Assembly (NCBI GenBank): GCA_022841665.1
Contig: JALHRB010000039.1
Location: forward strand, 1 to 37,129
Source: Pseudolabrys sp.
GTDB taxonomy: Bacteria; Pseudomonadota; Alphaproteobacteria; Rhizobiales; Xanthobacteraceae
DNA: 37,129 bases
Direction: 5' to 3'
Under the pieces are notes generated by a model. That model saw only the letters and a list, made by a program, of their open reading frames with translations. It did not search any database and was not told the origin of the DNA. Below, in pieces: positions 6,122-15,900 of the stretch (positions are counted from its first letter, which is position 1; the number at the start of each line of letters is the position of its first letter). Both the position numbers and the translations under genes were made by a program.

Positions 6122-8110
6122 TCAGCGCGTGTAGCGGCCGTTATTGCCTGTCGCGGCGCCAATATTGCGGCGCGGCCGGTAGACTTCCTCGCGGCCGCCG
6201 CCGAACAGCATCTCGAAGAAGCCGCCGCCGCTGTAGTAGCCGCCGCCGCCATACATGCCGACCGGCATGCGCACGGGCTTGGCCGAGGTGTTCGGCGGGC
6301 GCTCGATCGCGAGGTCGGCGACGCGGCGTTCGCTGCCCTTGAGGATGGCGATCATGCGGGCGTCGCGGCCGTACACGTCTTCGCGCAGCTGCAACTTGCC
6401 GCTCTCGTCCACGAAGGCGGTCTGATAGGTGAGGTGCACCCAGATCGGCTTCGGGAAGTTGATGTTGATCTCGCTGCCGCCGAACATCTTCTCCAGCCTG
6501 GCCTCGGAGTAGCGCTCGTTCGGCAGCGCCAGCGACAACAGCTTCTCGCCGTAGGTCAGCGGGTTCTGCACGCGCATGCAGCCGTGGCTGAAGGCGCGCT
6601 TATCCTTGGCGAACAGGTGCTTGTCCGGCGTGTCGTGCTGATACACCAGGAACTTGTTCGGGAAATTGAAGCGGATGCGGCCGAGCGCGTTGGCGGCGCC
6701 CGGCGGCTGGTAGATGCGCACAGTGCCGTCCGGCGCCTGCTCGAGCTTGAGGCCAATACGCTCAAGCGCCTGCGGGTCTTCGCGCAGCGCCGGCAGATAT
6801 TCGTTCTCGATGATCGATGGCGGCACGTTCCAGGTCGGGTTGACCGTGATGAACTTCATCTCCGAGCTGATCATCGGCGTGGCCTGGCTCGGCTTGCCGA
6901 CGACGATGCGCGTGTGCCAGTAGACCTTGCCGTCGTTCCAGAGCGTCAGGCTGTAGTCCGGCACGTTGACGATGACGTGCGGGTTGCCGAGATCGCGCGG
7001 AAACCAGCGCCAGCGCTCCATGTTCACGACGATGGTGTCGACCGGATTGGCGGCGGCGCGCGGCGCTTCCTTCGGGCCGCCGTTGAGCGCGCGCACGGTC
7101 TGCGGGCCGACATTGCCGTCGGTGTCGATGTCGGCTTCCGCCTGGAAGCCCTTTACCGCCTCCGCCACCGTGTCGTCGTAGAGCGGATTGTCCTTGTCGC
7201 CGGCGATGTCGAGGCGCTTGCGCAGCGCGACCACGCGCGCGTCCTTCATGCCCGGGCGCAGGATCTTGCCGTCGGGAATGTGCACGTTGGCGCCCGGCGC
7301 TTTCTTCTTCTCTTCCGGCTTGGCGATGAGGCCGCCGTTCTTGCGCACCTCGGCGAGCTTGTCGCGCAGCGCCTTGAACTCCGGCATCGGCGGGTTGTAG
7401 CTGTCGAGCGCCTTGCCGGCGTCGCCGTCGGCGGCGAGCTTGGCGAGCACCTCGGCCGGCTCCGGCGCCACCGGCGCGAACTGGATGTCGTTGCCGGCGC
7501 GGCTGAAATGCAGGCGGCCGGTCTGCGCGTGGCGCGCGAAGGTGAGGGCGGCGGCGGTGAGCTTGAGCTCGGCTTCCGCCAGCGCGTCGGCGGTGACCGC
7601 CGAACTGAAATCGGGCGTCGGATAGTCGGCCGGATCGAGGGCGACTTCGTCGGCCTTGCCGAGATAGGCGATGGCGGAGGTTGCGCGCGCGGCGGCCTTG
7701 CCGTCGGCGACCCAGAGCGGCGCGTAGTTGCGCGCGGCGTAGAAGGTCTCGATGCCGGCGCGGTCGGCCCTGCGGCTGACCATGCGGTCGAGCTGCTTGC
7801 CGGTGACGATCTCGCGCAGCTTGTCGGCGACCGCGCTGTCCGCGGCCGCGGCGGGCTTGGCCGGCGCGGCGGCGGGCGCCACGGCGTTCTGCACCGGCTC
7901 CGCCTTCGGCGCGGGGGCGGCGGTCTGCGCCTTCTCGGGCGCGACGTCCTTGGCCGTCAGCGGCGGGGGCAGCGCGGTGTCCGGAACGGGGACGGCGGCG
8001 TCGATCTTCTGCTGATCGGTCTGCTGCGCCATGCCGGGATGGCTGGCGAGGATGAGTGCCAGTCCGAGAGCGGTCGAAGTCAGCAGACGATTAAACCGAA
8101 CGCTTTTCAC
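6122..8110 (-). CDS. L,D-transpeptidase (YcbB/LdtD-like) with peptidoglycan-binding domain
   Basis: A 662-residue exported enzyme. Residues 1-28 form a signal peptide (GMA/QQ cleavage). A long Ala/Pro/Lys linker follows to about 90, then a helical YcbB-type scaffold (about 95-270), a PG_binding_1 domain (about 275-345, with LRPGMKDARVVALRKRL) and a YkuD catalytic domain (about 365-545) with the motif SHGCMRVQNP, catalytic Cys511. The C-terminal tail (about 610-645) is Gly/Tyr-rich. Such enzymes make 3-3 cross-links between meso-diaminopimelate residues in the periplasm, the dominant cross-link in many Hyphomicrobiales. It lies alone on the minus strand; a TTATAAGG sequence in the AT-rich leader near 8160 may be part of its promoter. 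Confidence 0.92.
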   Translation of the reverse strand: MKSVRFNRLLTSTALGLALILASHPGMAQQTDQQKIDAAVPVPDTALPPPLTAKDVAPEKAQTAAPAPKAEPVQNAVAPAAAPAKPAAAADSAVADKLREIVTGKQLDRMVSRRADRAGIETFYAARNYAPLWVADGKAAARATSAIAYLGKADEVALDPADYPTPDFSSAVTADALAEAELKLTAAALTFARHAQTGRLHFSRAGNDIQFAPVAPEPAEVLAKLAADGDAGKALDSYNPPMPEFKALRDKLAEVRKNGGLIAKPEEKKKAPGANVHIPDGKILRPGMKDARVVALRKRLDIAGDKDNPLYDDTVAEAVKGFQAEADIDTDGNVGPQTVRALNGGPKEAPRAAANPVDTIVVNMERWRWFPRDLGNPHVIVNVPDYSLTLWNDGKVYWHTRIVVGKPSQATPMISSEMKFITVNPTWNVPPSIIENEYLPALREDPQALERIGLKLEQAPDGTVRIYQPPGAANALGRIRFNFPNKFLVYQHDTPDKHLFAKDKRAFSHGCMRVQNPLTYGEKLLSLALPNERYSEARLEKMFGGSEININFPKPIWVHLTYQTAFVDESGKLQLREDVYGRDARMIAILKGSERRVADLAIERPPNTSAKPVRMPVGMYGGGGYYSGGGFFEMLFGGGREEVYRPRRNIGAATGNNGRYTR

Positions 8111-8509
8111 CTGTGTCTCCCAAGTATGAAGCCCGGCGCCATATTGTAGCGGGCTACCTTATAACCCGATCATTTGAACACGTCGTTTATTTAGCACCTA
8201 TTAGCGGATGAACGATGCGCCGGTGTGGCTATTTTGCACAGCCGAAGGATCCCGGCTTCGGCAATGATTTCCAGCACTTGCAGGGTCGAGACAAGAGCAA
8301 CGGCCGGGCCGGCAGCCGGTTCCTGCCGGCCGGTATATTTGGCAGTCCCCTGACTTTTCTGTGATCGCTTTTTCAAAAGACCGCCGCCCGCGACAAATCG
8401 AGCCGGACCCCCTTTACCGCCTGCCGCGTTATTGGGCTGACCCCTTGCGGCGGTTTGCTCATGCGCTAAGCTCTCTACAACCTGCGGTCTAGTTTGAAAG
8501 GGAAACGCC
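8111..8509. other. Intergenic region between L,D-transpeptidase and pqqA
   Basis: Nearly 400 bases without a convincing gene. It must hold the divergent promoters of the transpeptidase (minus; AT-rich 8155-8200) and of pqqA (plus). It includes a perfect 9-base hairpin, GGCCGGCAG (8307-8315) with CTGCCGGCC (8323-8331), that has no U-tract. No recognisable -35/-10 pair or known operator could be assigned with confidence. Confidence 0.5.
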
Positions 8510-8587
8510 ATGGCCTGGACCACTCCGATCCTCGTCGAGATCTGCGTTGGGCTCGAGATCAACGGCTATCTGCCCGCCGAATTCTGA
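8510..8587 (+). CDS. pqqA: PQQ precursor peptide PqqA
   Basis: A 25-residue peptide, MAWTTPILVEICVGLEINGY then LPAEF. Glu16 and Tyr20 are in the conserved E-x3-Y arrangement; these two residues are cross-linked by PqqE and become the carbon skeleton of the redox cofactor pyrroloquinoline quinone. AAGGGA lies seven bases before the ATG. The gene sits 33 bases upstream of pqqB, as expected. The Cys at position 12 is unremarkable. It is too short for ordinary gene finders but unambiguous from sequence and position. Confidence 0.97.
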   Translation: MAWTTPILVEICVGLEINGYLPAEF

Positions 8588-8620
8588 TCTCCTAGACCTG
8601 TCTCCCGGAAGACCCCGCTG

Positions 8621-9517
8621 ATGGGGCGCCTGACCGCCATCGTGCTCGGCTCGGCGGCCGGAGGCGCTTTTCCGCAATGGAACTGCCGTTGCCCGGTCTG
8701 TGAACTGGCCTGGCGCGGCGATCCGCGCGTCAAGCCGCGCACGCAAGCAAGCCTCGCGGTCTCGGCCGGCGACGGCCGCTGGACGCTGATCAACGCCTCG
8801 CCCGACCTTTCCCAACAGATACGCGCCACGCCCGCGCTGCATCCCAAAGAGCTGCGCGGCAGCCCGATCGACGCGGTGGTGCTCACCGGCGCCGAGATCG
8901 ACCAGATCGCCGGTCTGCTGTCGCTGCGCGAAGGCACGCCGTTCACGCTTCTGGCGACGCCGGCGAGCCATGCCGGCGTCGCCGCCAACGCCATGTTCGC
9001 CGCCATGACCGCGATGACGCGCCGCGCGGTGGCGCCCGGCGAGCGCTTCACGCTTTCGGGCGGCATCGAGGCCACGCTGTTCATCGTGCCGGGCAAGCTG
9101 CCGCTCTATCTGGAAGGCGACGATCCGGAACTGGCGGTGGAGACCGCGTCCAATGTCGGCATCGAGTTCGTGCGCGAAGGCGCGCGGCTGGTCTACGTGC
9201 CGGGCGCGGCCGGCGTCACGCCGGCGATGCGCGAGCGCTTTGCGCGCGCCGACGCGGTGCTGTTCGACGGCACGCTCTACACCGACGACGAGATGCAGCG
9301 CGCCGGCGTCGGCCAAAAGACCGGCCGCCGCATGGGCCACATGCCCATTGCCGGCGCCGACGGCACGCTCAAGGCGCTGGAGGGGATTGCGGCCCGGCGC
9401 ATCTTCATTCACGTCAACAACACCAATCCGATCCACGTTGCCGGCTCCGCGGAGCGCGCCGCGGTCGAAGCCGCCGGCTGGCAGGTGGCGGAGGATGGGA
9501 TGGAGATCGTGCTGTGA
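8621..9517 (+). CDS. pqqB: PQQ biosynthesis protein PqqB
   Basis: A 298-residue protein of the metallo-beta-lactamase fold, standard PqqB length. The N-terminus has LGSAAGGAFPQWNCRCPVC, the PqqB signature with three closely spaced cysteines, and the middle has VVLTGAEIDQIAGLLSLREG, where the usual hydrolase histidines are replaced, as in other PqqB proteins. PqqB is proposed to hydroxylate the tyrosine ring of the processed precursor. A GGAAG ribosome site precedes the ATG. It follows pqqA by 33 bases; a palindromic repeat separates it from pqqC. Confidence 0.95.
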   Translation: MGRLTAIVLGSAAGGAFPQWNCRCPVCELAWRGDPRVKPRTQASLAVSAGDGRWTLINASPDLSQQIRATPALHPKELRGSPIDAVVLTGAEIDQIAGLLSLREGTPFTLLATPASHAGVAANAMFAAMTAMTRRAVAPGERFTLSGGIEATLFIVPGKLPLYLEGDDPELAVETASNVGIEFVREGARLVYVPGAAGVTPAMRERFARADAVLFDGTLYTDDEMQRAGVGQKTGRRMGHMPIAGADGTLKALEGIAARRIFIHVNNTNPIHVAGSAERAAVEAAGWQVAEDGMEIVL

Positions 9518-9518
9518 C

Positions 9519-9645
9519 TCTTGTCCCGGACGCGATGCAGCGCGGAGCGGTGCATCGCAGATCCGGGACCGTAGCGACGACGCAGTTTGTAAAGGTCCCG
9601 GTTCAGCAGCGCGTCATTTCATGCCGCGCTGCGCCCGGGACACGA
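9519..9645. repeat. Complex palindromic repeat between pqqB and pqqC
   Basis: Two nested hairpins occupy almost the whole gap. The first pairs GTCCCGGA (9523-9530) and CGCGATGCA (9531-9539) with TGCATCGC (9551-9558) and TCCGGGAC (9562-9569). The second pairs GGTCCCGG (9594-9601) with CCCGGGAC (9634-9641), and the inner bases are CGCG-rich. TTGTCCCGGACGCG-type elements are scattered in Bradyrhizobium-like genomes. It adds strong RNA structure inside the pqq transcript. Confidence 0.75.
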
Positions 9646-9653
9646 GGCCGGTC

Positions 9654-10382
9654 ATGAAACTGTTGAATCCCGCCGAACTGGAAGCGGCGCTGCGCGACAT
9701 CGGCGCGCGGCGCTATCACCGCCTGCACCCGTTCCACGGCCTGCTGCACGGCGGCCAATGCAGCAAGGGCCAGGTGCAGGCCTGGGCGCTCAACCGCTAC
9801 TACTACCAGGCGATGATCCCGATCAAGGACGCCAGCCTGATCGCGCGCTGCGAGGATCAGGCCGTGCGGCGCGAATGGCGCTCGCGCCTGGTCGATCACG
9901 ACGGCGAGCATGAAGGCGACGGCGGCATCGCGCGCTGGCTCAAGCTCACCGACGGGCTCGGGCTCGAGCGCGACTACGTCACCTCGCTGCGCGGGCTGCT
10001 GCCCGGCACGCGTTTCGCGGTCGAAGCCTATGTGCGCTTCGTGCGCGAGAAGACGCTCTTGGAGGCCATCGCCTCATCGCTGACCGAGATGTTCTCGCCC
10101 GTCATCATCGGCGAGCGCATGGCGGGGATGCTGGCGAACTACGACTTCATCAGCCGCGAGACCATGAGCTACTTCGACAAGCGCCCGCCGCAGGCGCAGC
10201 GCGACGCCGACTTCGCGCTCGGCTATGTGAAGAAAAACGCGCGCACCCCCGAGCAGCAGCAGCTTGTGCTGGCCGCGCTCGAATTCAAATGCAGCGTGTT
10301 GTGGTCGATGCTCGACGCGCTGCACCACGCCTATGTCGATCCGGGAGAGGTGCCGCCGGGCGCCTTCGTGCCGGCGGACTGA
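9654..10382 (+). CDS. pqqC: Pyrroloquinoline-quinone synthase PqqC
   Basis: A 242-residue helical oxidase of the heme-oxygenase/TENA-like fold. It contains HPFHGLLHGGQCSKGQVQAW, NRYYYQAMIPIKDASLIARC and EAYVRFVREKTLLEAIASS, all characteristic of PqqC, which carries out the final cofactor-free eight-electron oxidation and ring closure giving PQQ. The ATG at 9654 has GAGG six bases upstream; an in-frame ATG at 9621 would start inside the palindromic repeat and is less likely. The gene ends four bases before the end of the convergent TctC-type gene on the opposite strand. Confidence 0.95.
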   Translation: MKLLNPAELEAALRDIGARRYHRLHPFHGLLHGGQCSKGQVQAWALNRYYYQAMIPIKDASLIARCEDQAVRREWRSRLVDHDGEHEGDGGIARWLKLTDGLGLERDYVTSLRGLLPGTRFAVEAYVRFVREKTLLEAIASSLTEMFSPVIIGERMAGMLANYDFISRETMSYFDKRPPQAQRDADFALGYVKKNARTPEQQQLVLAALEFKCSVLWSMLDALHHAYVDPGEVPPGAFVPAD

Positions 10383-10386
10383 AGCG

Positions 10387-11373
10387 CTACTTCACGCCCT
10401 GCGCCTTGTTCACCTCGCGCACGATCGGCCACCACAGCTTCTCTTCGTTGCGCATAAATTCGCCGGTCTGCTCCGGCGTCAAGTCGCGCGTGTAGGTGCC
10501 GAGCGTGTGGAAGCGCTCCTGCACCTCCGGCATCGCCACCACCTTGCGCAGGTCGGCGTTGACCTTCCTGATGATGGCGTCGGGCACGCCCGCCGGCGCC
10601 ATCAGCACGATCCAGCCGCTCGACACCACGCCGGGCACCGTCTCGGCGATGGTCGGCAGATCCGGCCGGTTGGGCAGCCGCTTGAGCGCGGCGACCGCCA
10701 GCACTTTGACGCTGTTGCTCTGGATCGCCGGCGACAGGCCGGCGAGGCCCTCGAACATGAGCGGGATACGGCCCGCGATCACGTCGTTGAGCGAGGCGGT
10801 GGCGCCGGCCGCGTGCACGAAGGAGATGTTGGCCTTGGCGCGGTTGCGGAACAGTTCGCCGGTCAGGTGCGCCTGGCCGCCGCGGTTGGTGGCGCCGAAC
10901 AGCATCGGGTCCTTGTTCTTGGCGGCGTGCGCGATCAGTTCCTTGACGTTGCTGACCGGCACGTCCTTGTTCACCGCCACCGCGATCGGCTGCTCGCCGA
11001 CCATGCCGACCGGCGCGAAAGCGGTTTGCAGGTTCACGTTCATCTTGCCTTCCTGCATGACCGGCAGGACCGTGTAGGTCGAGGCCTGCGTCATGTAGAG
11101 CGTGTAGCCGTCCTTCTCGACGCCGGGCGCGGCCGCCGCCTGCGCCGCGATCAGGCCGCCGGCGCCGGGCCGGTTGAGGATGACGATCTGCTGCTTCCAC
11201 ATCTGCGACAGCCGGTCGGCGACGATGCGGGTGACCACGTCCGGGCTGTTGCCGGCGGCGGCCGGGGTGATGAAGGTCACCGGCCGCGACGGATAGTCCT
11301 GCGCCTGCGCCGCCAGGCCGGCCGCGGCAAGGGTCGCGAGCGCGCACGCGAATTTGATGGTCGTCCGGAACAT
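10387..11373 (-). CDS. TctC/Bug-type tripartite tricarboxylate transporter binding protein (orphan)
   Basis: A 328-residue periplasmic binding protein with a signal peptide (AQA/QDYP cleavage near residue 24) and the Bug-family layout: QDYPSRPVTFITPAAAG, then RPGAGGLIAAQ, KDGYTLYM, NRGGQAHLTGELFRN and the closing PAGVPDAIIRKVNADLRK. Such proteins deliver carboxylates or other small acids to TctAB permeases; no permease is encoded here. GGGGGAGG lies a good distance before the ATG at 11373. It is oddly placed, reading against the pqq genes and separating pqqC from pqqD. Whether it has any part in PQQ biology is unknown. Confidence 0.9.
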   Translation of the reverse strand: MFRTTIKFACALATLAAAGLAAQAQDYPSRPVTFITPAAAGNSPDVVTRIVADRLSQMWKQQIVILNRPGAGGLIAAQAAAAPGVEKDGYTLYMTQASTYTVLPVMQEGKMNVNLQTAFAPVGMVGEQPIAVAVNKDVPVSNVKELIAHAAKNKDPMLFGATNRGGQAHLTGELFRNRAKANISFVHAAGATASLNDVIAGRIPLMFEGLAGLSPAIQSNSVKVLAVAALKRLPNRPDLPTIAETVPGVVSSGWIVLMAPAGVPDAIIRKVNADLRKVVAMPEVQERFHTLGTYTRDLTPEQTGEFMRNEEKLWWPIVREVNKAQGVK

Positions 11374-11479
11374 CGGTGTCCTCCCCCAGCGATCGATTGG
11401 TTTCCGATCTTTTATTTGCTGTATAACACGCTGTCCGTGGCCGCGAAATTGCGCGGCACTGCGGGCCGGGAGCGCGCCC

Positions 11480-11773
11480 ATGGAACAGGCGGGACCTATT
11501 GCGGCCGGCGCCAGGCCGCGCCTGCCGCGCGGCGTGCGGCTCACGCATAACGAGGCGCAGGGCGGCTGGCTGTTGCTGGCGCCCGAGCGCGTGTTCAAGG
11601 CCGATGCGGTGACGGCGGAAATCCTCAAGCGCTGCACCGGCGAGGCGACGGTGGAAGCCATCGTCGACGACCTGATGAAGGCCTTTGCCGGCGCGCCGCG
11701 CGAGCGCATCGAGAGTGACGTGATGAAACTGCTCGGCGGCCTGGCGGAGAAGCGGCTGTTGGAGTTGGATTGA
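11480..11773 (+). CDS. pqqD: PQQ biosynthesis chaperone PqqD
   Basis: A 97-residue winged-helix RiPP-recognition protein. It contains RPRLPRGVRLTHNEAQGGWL and LLAPERVFKADAVTAEILKR, typical of PqqD, which binds PqqA and presents it to PqqE. The ATG at 11480 has GGGAG eight bases upstream. Its stop codon abuts the GTG start of pqqE with no gap, so the two are translationally coupled. The 106-base gap upstream to the divergent TctC-type gene must carry the pqqDE promoter; TATAAC at 11422-11427 is a possible -10. Confidence 0.93.
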   Translation: MEQAGPIAAGARPRLPRGVRLTHNEAQGGWLLLAPERVFKADAVTAEILKRCTGEATVEAIVDDLMKAFAGAPRERIESDVMKLLGGLAEKRLLELD

Positions 11774-12859
11774 GTGTCGACGAACGGCGCAAGCGCACCC
11801 GCTCCCCTCGGCCTTCTGGCCGAGCTCACGCATCGTTGCCCGCTCGGTTGCCCCTATTGCTCCAACCCGCTCGCGCTCGATCCGCGCAGCGACGAGCTCG
11901 ACGCCGCCACCTGGGCCCGCGTCTTCCGCGAGGCATCTGCGTTGGGTGTGTTGCAGGTGCACCTGTCCGGCGGCGAGCCGGCCGCGCGCCGCGACCTGCC
12001 GGAGATCGTCAAGGCCGCGCGCGACGCCAACCTCTACAGCAATCTCATCACCTCGGCGGTCGGGCTCACCGCGGAGGGCTTAAGCAAGCTCGCCGATGCC
12101 GGTCTCGACCACGTGCAGATCTCGATCCAGGACAGCGAGCCGGCCTCCGCCGATCACATCGCCGGCTACAAGGGCGCCTCGGCGCGCAAGCACGCGCTCG
12201 CCGCCGAAGTCGTCAGGCTCGGCCTGCCGCTTACCGTCAATGTCGTCGTGCATCGCGCCAACATCGCGCGCGTCGAGGCGATGGTGGAAATGGCGCTCGC
12301 GCTCGGCGCCACCCGCGTCGAGATCGCGCATGTGCAGTACTACGGCTGGGCGCTGAAGAACCGCGCCGCGCTGATGCCGTCGCGCGCGCAGGTGGAGGAG
12401 GCGGTCGGCATCGTCGAGCGCCTGCGGCAAGCGCATCGCGGCCGCATCGTCATCGACGCCGTGATTCCGGACTATTATGCGCGCTTCCCCAAGCCCTGCG
12501 TCGGCGGCTGGGGCCGCCGTTCGCTCAACGTCACGCCGGCGGGGAGGGTGCTGCCCTGCCATGCCGCCGAGGTCATCCCCGGTCTCGAATTCTGGAACGT
12601 GCGCGCGCATACGCTCGCCGACATCTGGCGGTCGTCGCCCGCGTTCGAAGCCTTCCGCGGCACCGATTGGATGCAGGAGCCGTGCAAGAGCTGCGCGCTC
12701 AAGGAAAAGGATTTCGGCGGCTGCCGCTGCCAGGCCTTCCTGCTGGCTGGCGATGCGCGCGCCGCCGACCCGGTCTGCCATCTGTCGCCGCACCACGCGA
12801 CGGTCGAGCGCCTGGCGGGCGAGCGTGCCGACGCGGCTTATGCCTATCGCCATTCCTGA
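11774..12859 (+). CDS. pqqE: PqqA peptide cyclase, radical SAM enzyme PqqE
   Basis: A 361-residue radical SAM enzyme starting with GTG immediately after the pqqD stop; GGAG at 11761-11764 serves as ribosome site. The cluster motif CPLGCPYC (Cys22, Cys26, Cys29) binds the SAM-cleaving 4Fe-4S cluster. [12 protein letters not shown] is the SAM-binding GGEP motif. The C-terminal SPASM-type region supplies auxiliary cluster ligands (a Cys in LPCHAAE, then CKSC and GGCRCQ). It forms the Glu-Tyr carbon-carbon bond in PqqA with the help of PqqD. No PQQ-dependent dehydrogenase is present in the window. Confidence 0.96.
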   Translation: MSTNGASAPAPLGLLAELTHRCPLGCPYCSNPLALDPRSDELDAATWARVFREASALGVLQVHLSGGEPAARRDLPEIVKAARDANLYSNLITSAVGLTAEGLSKLADAGLDHVQISIQDSEPASADHIAGYKGASARKHALAAEVVRLGLPLTVNVVVHRANIARVEAMVEMALALGATRVEIAHVQYYGWALKNRAALMPSRAQVEEAVGIVERLRQAHRGRIVIDAVIPDYYARFPKPCVGGWGRRSLNVTPAGRVLPCHAAEVIPGLEFWNVRAHTLADIWRSSPAFEAFRGTDWMQEPCKSCALKEKDFGGCRCQAFLLAGDARAADPVCHLSPHHATVERLAGERADAAYAYRHS

Positions 12860-12867
12860 GCGCGGCG

Positions 12868-12900
12868 AAAAAAAACCGGGCCCCACGAAGGGGCCCGGTT
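12868..12900 (-). terminator. Rho-independent terminator reading leftward
   Basis: A perfect 11-base stem, AACCGGGCCCC (12874-12884) with GGGGCCCGGTT (12890-12900) and loop ACGAA. On the minus strand the stem ends in a run of eight T (12875-12868), two within the stem; on the plus strand no T-run follows. It therefore terminates leftward transcripts, most likely those of the LysR gene whose stop is 245 bases away, although it also lies just after pqqE. Confidence 0.8.
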
Positions 12901-13144
12901 GGTAGGTATGCCGGCGTGGGGCACCGGCAACTCTTCCAGAGGGGAACAATGCTGGGGCACCGGCGACTTTGGGAGGATACTTGCCGGCGCTCAGCGTGGC
13001 GGCACTATGCGAGCCGGCTTGCAGGCCAGCAATTGGGGACGCCGCATGCCAGCCATGCGCATGCGTAAAGCGTCGGAAAAACAGGGGCGTTTGCGCATGC
13101 CGCCCGTGCGATTCACAGCGACAAATTCCCGCAGGTCAGAAAGC
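12901..13144. other. Structured intergenic region between pqqE and the LysR gene
   Basis: No secure gene. It holds a 16-base direct repeat, TGGGGCACCGGCRACT, at 12917-12932 and 12953-12968, and an inverted repeat of about 13 bases (13059-13072 with 13088-13100, GCATGCG...CGCATGC type). Two opposed tiny reading frames exist (plus 12949-13068, 39 residues, with an AGGGG upstream; minus 12991-13098, 35 residues); neither is recognisable. The leftward terminator at its left end makes it a candidate long 3' untranslated region or small RNA. Confidence 0.4.
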
Positions 13145-15018
<1,874 letters not shown>

Positions 15019-15210
15019 CTAAACGCCCCCTGGCGGGCGGGCCGGAATGAACCGCGGAGGCCGCCCAGGCGGGCCGGACAATCGGCCGGCTTCTTTTGCC
15101 CAGACCGATCTATGGCTTCCGGCCGAGCTATGCAAGATACGCAACCCCCATGACCCACAGTCTGGGGGTCGCAGGGGTCCGGGCGCTCGGCGCCTGGCGC
15201 AATAATCTTT

Positions 15211-15229
15211 CGCGAAACTTTGTTTCGCG
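15211..15229. promoter_or_regulatory. Palindromic operator candidate between trxB and lrp
   Basis: CGCGAAAC (15211-15218) and GTTTCGCG (15222-15229) form a perfect inverted repeat around TTT, 37 bases before the lrp start codon. It sits in the divergent trxB/lrp control region and has the dyad shape expected of an autoregulatory Lrp/AsnC site. The binding protein is unproven. Confidence 0.5.
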
Positions 15230-15265
15230 GTATGGATAGAGGCACACCCGCCGCAGGGGACACCT

Positions 15266-15733
15266 TTGCCCGCCCGTCTCGACGCCATCGACCGCAAAAT
15301 CCTGAAGGAACTGCAGGACGACGGCCGCATCACCAACGTGGAACTGGCGCGCCGGGTCGGCATTTCGGCGCCGCCCTGCCTGCGCCGCGTGCGCGCGCTG
15401 GAGGAGGCGGGCTTCATCAAGGGCTACCGCGGCCTGCTCGACGAGAAGAAGCTCGGCTACGAGGTGGCGGTCTTCGCCATGGTGCATCTGGCCAGCCAGG
15501 CCGAGCACGACCTCGCCGCCTTCGAGGACTTCGTGCGCCGCCAGCCGCTGGTGCGCGAATGCTGGATGCTGTCGGGCGAGATCGACTTCGTGTTGAAGTG
15601 CGTGGCGCCCGACCTCAAGACGTTCCAGGCCTTCGTCGAGAAGCTCACCGCCGCGCCCAACGTGCGCAACGTGAAGACCTCGCTGGTGCTGCGCAACTCC
15701 AAGGACGCGGCCATGGTGCCGATGGAAGGCTGA
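15266..15733 (+). CDS. Lrp/AsnC family transcriptional regulator
   Basis: A 155-residue regulator starting with TTG; AGGGGA lies six bases upstream and the product begins right at the conserved LDAIDRKILKELQDDGRITN helix. The N-terminal helix-turn-helix (about 5-60, VELARRVGISAPPCLRRVRA) is followed by the RAM/AsnC effector domain (about 70-150) that binds amino acids and mediates oligomerisation. Such proteins sense amino-acid supply. A palindrome just upstream may be its own binding site. In related genomes an lrp gene is commonly next to trxB and the LsrB-type regulator, as here. Confidence 0.93.
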   Translation: MPARLDAIDRKILKELQDDGRITNVELARRVGISAPPCLRRVRALEEAGFIKGYRGLLDEKKLGYEVAVFAMVHLASQAEHDLAAFEDFVRRQPLVRECWMLSGEIDFVLKCVAPDLKTFQAFVEKLTAAPNVRNVKTSLVLRNSKDAAMVPMEG

Positions 15734-15900
15734 GCCTGCCGTCGCCAACGCGAAGGAAAAATACAGCTTCAGCGATACATTTTTCTTAAAAATCGTGCCG
15801 GCGGTACCAACGCAACATTTACGACACATACAAAAAGCCGCCGGGCGTTCATAAATTGGCCCGCCTCCCGCACCTACCTTGCGGACTCAAAGGAGCCCGC

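Noticed and set aside
8307-8331. Perfect 9-base hairpin as a terminator or riboswitch before pqqA
   Set aside because: No U-tract and no match to a known riboswitch; position too far from either gene to interpret.
8191-8562. Minus-strand frame of 123 codons across the pqqA upstream region
   Set aside because: It runs over pqqA on the other strand, has no ribosome site and no recognisable product.
12949-13098. Two tiny opposed reading frames (39 residues plus, 35 residues minus)
   Set aside because: They overlap each other, have Arg-rich unrecognisable products, and only the plus one has a passable ribosome site; kept only as part of a structured region.
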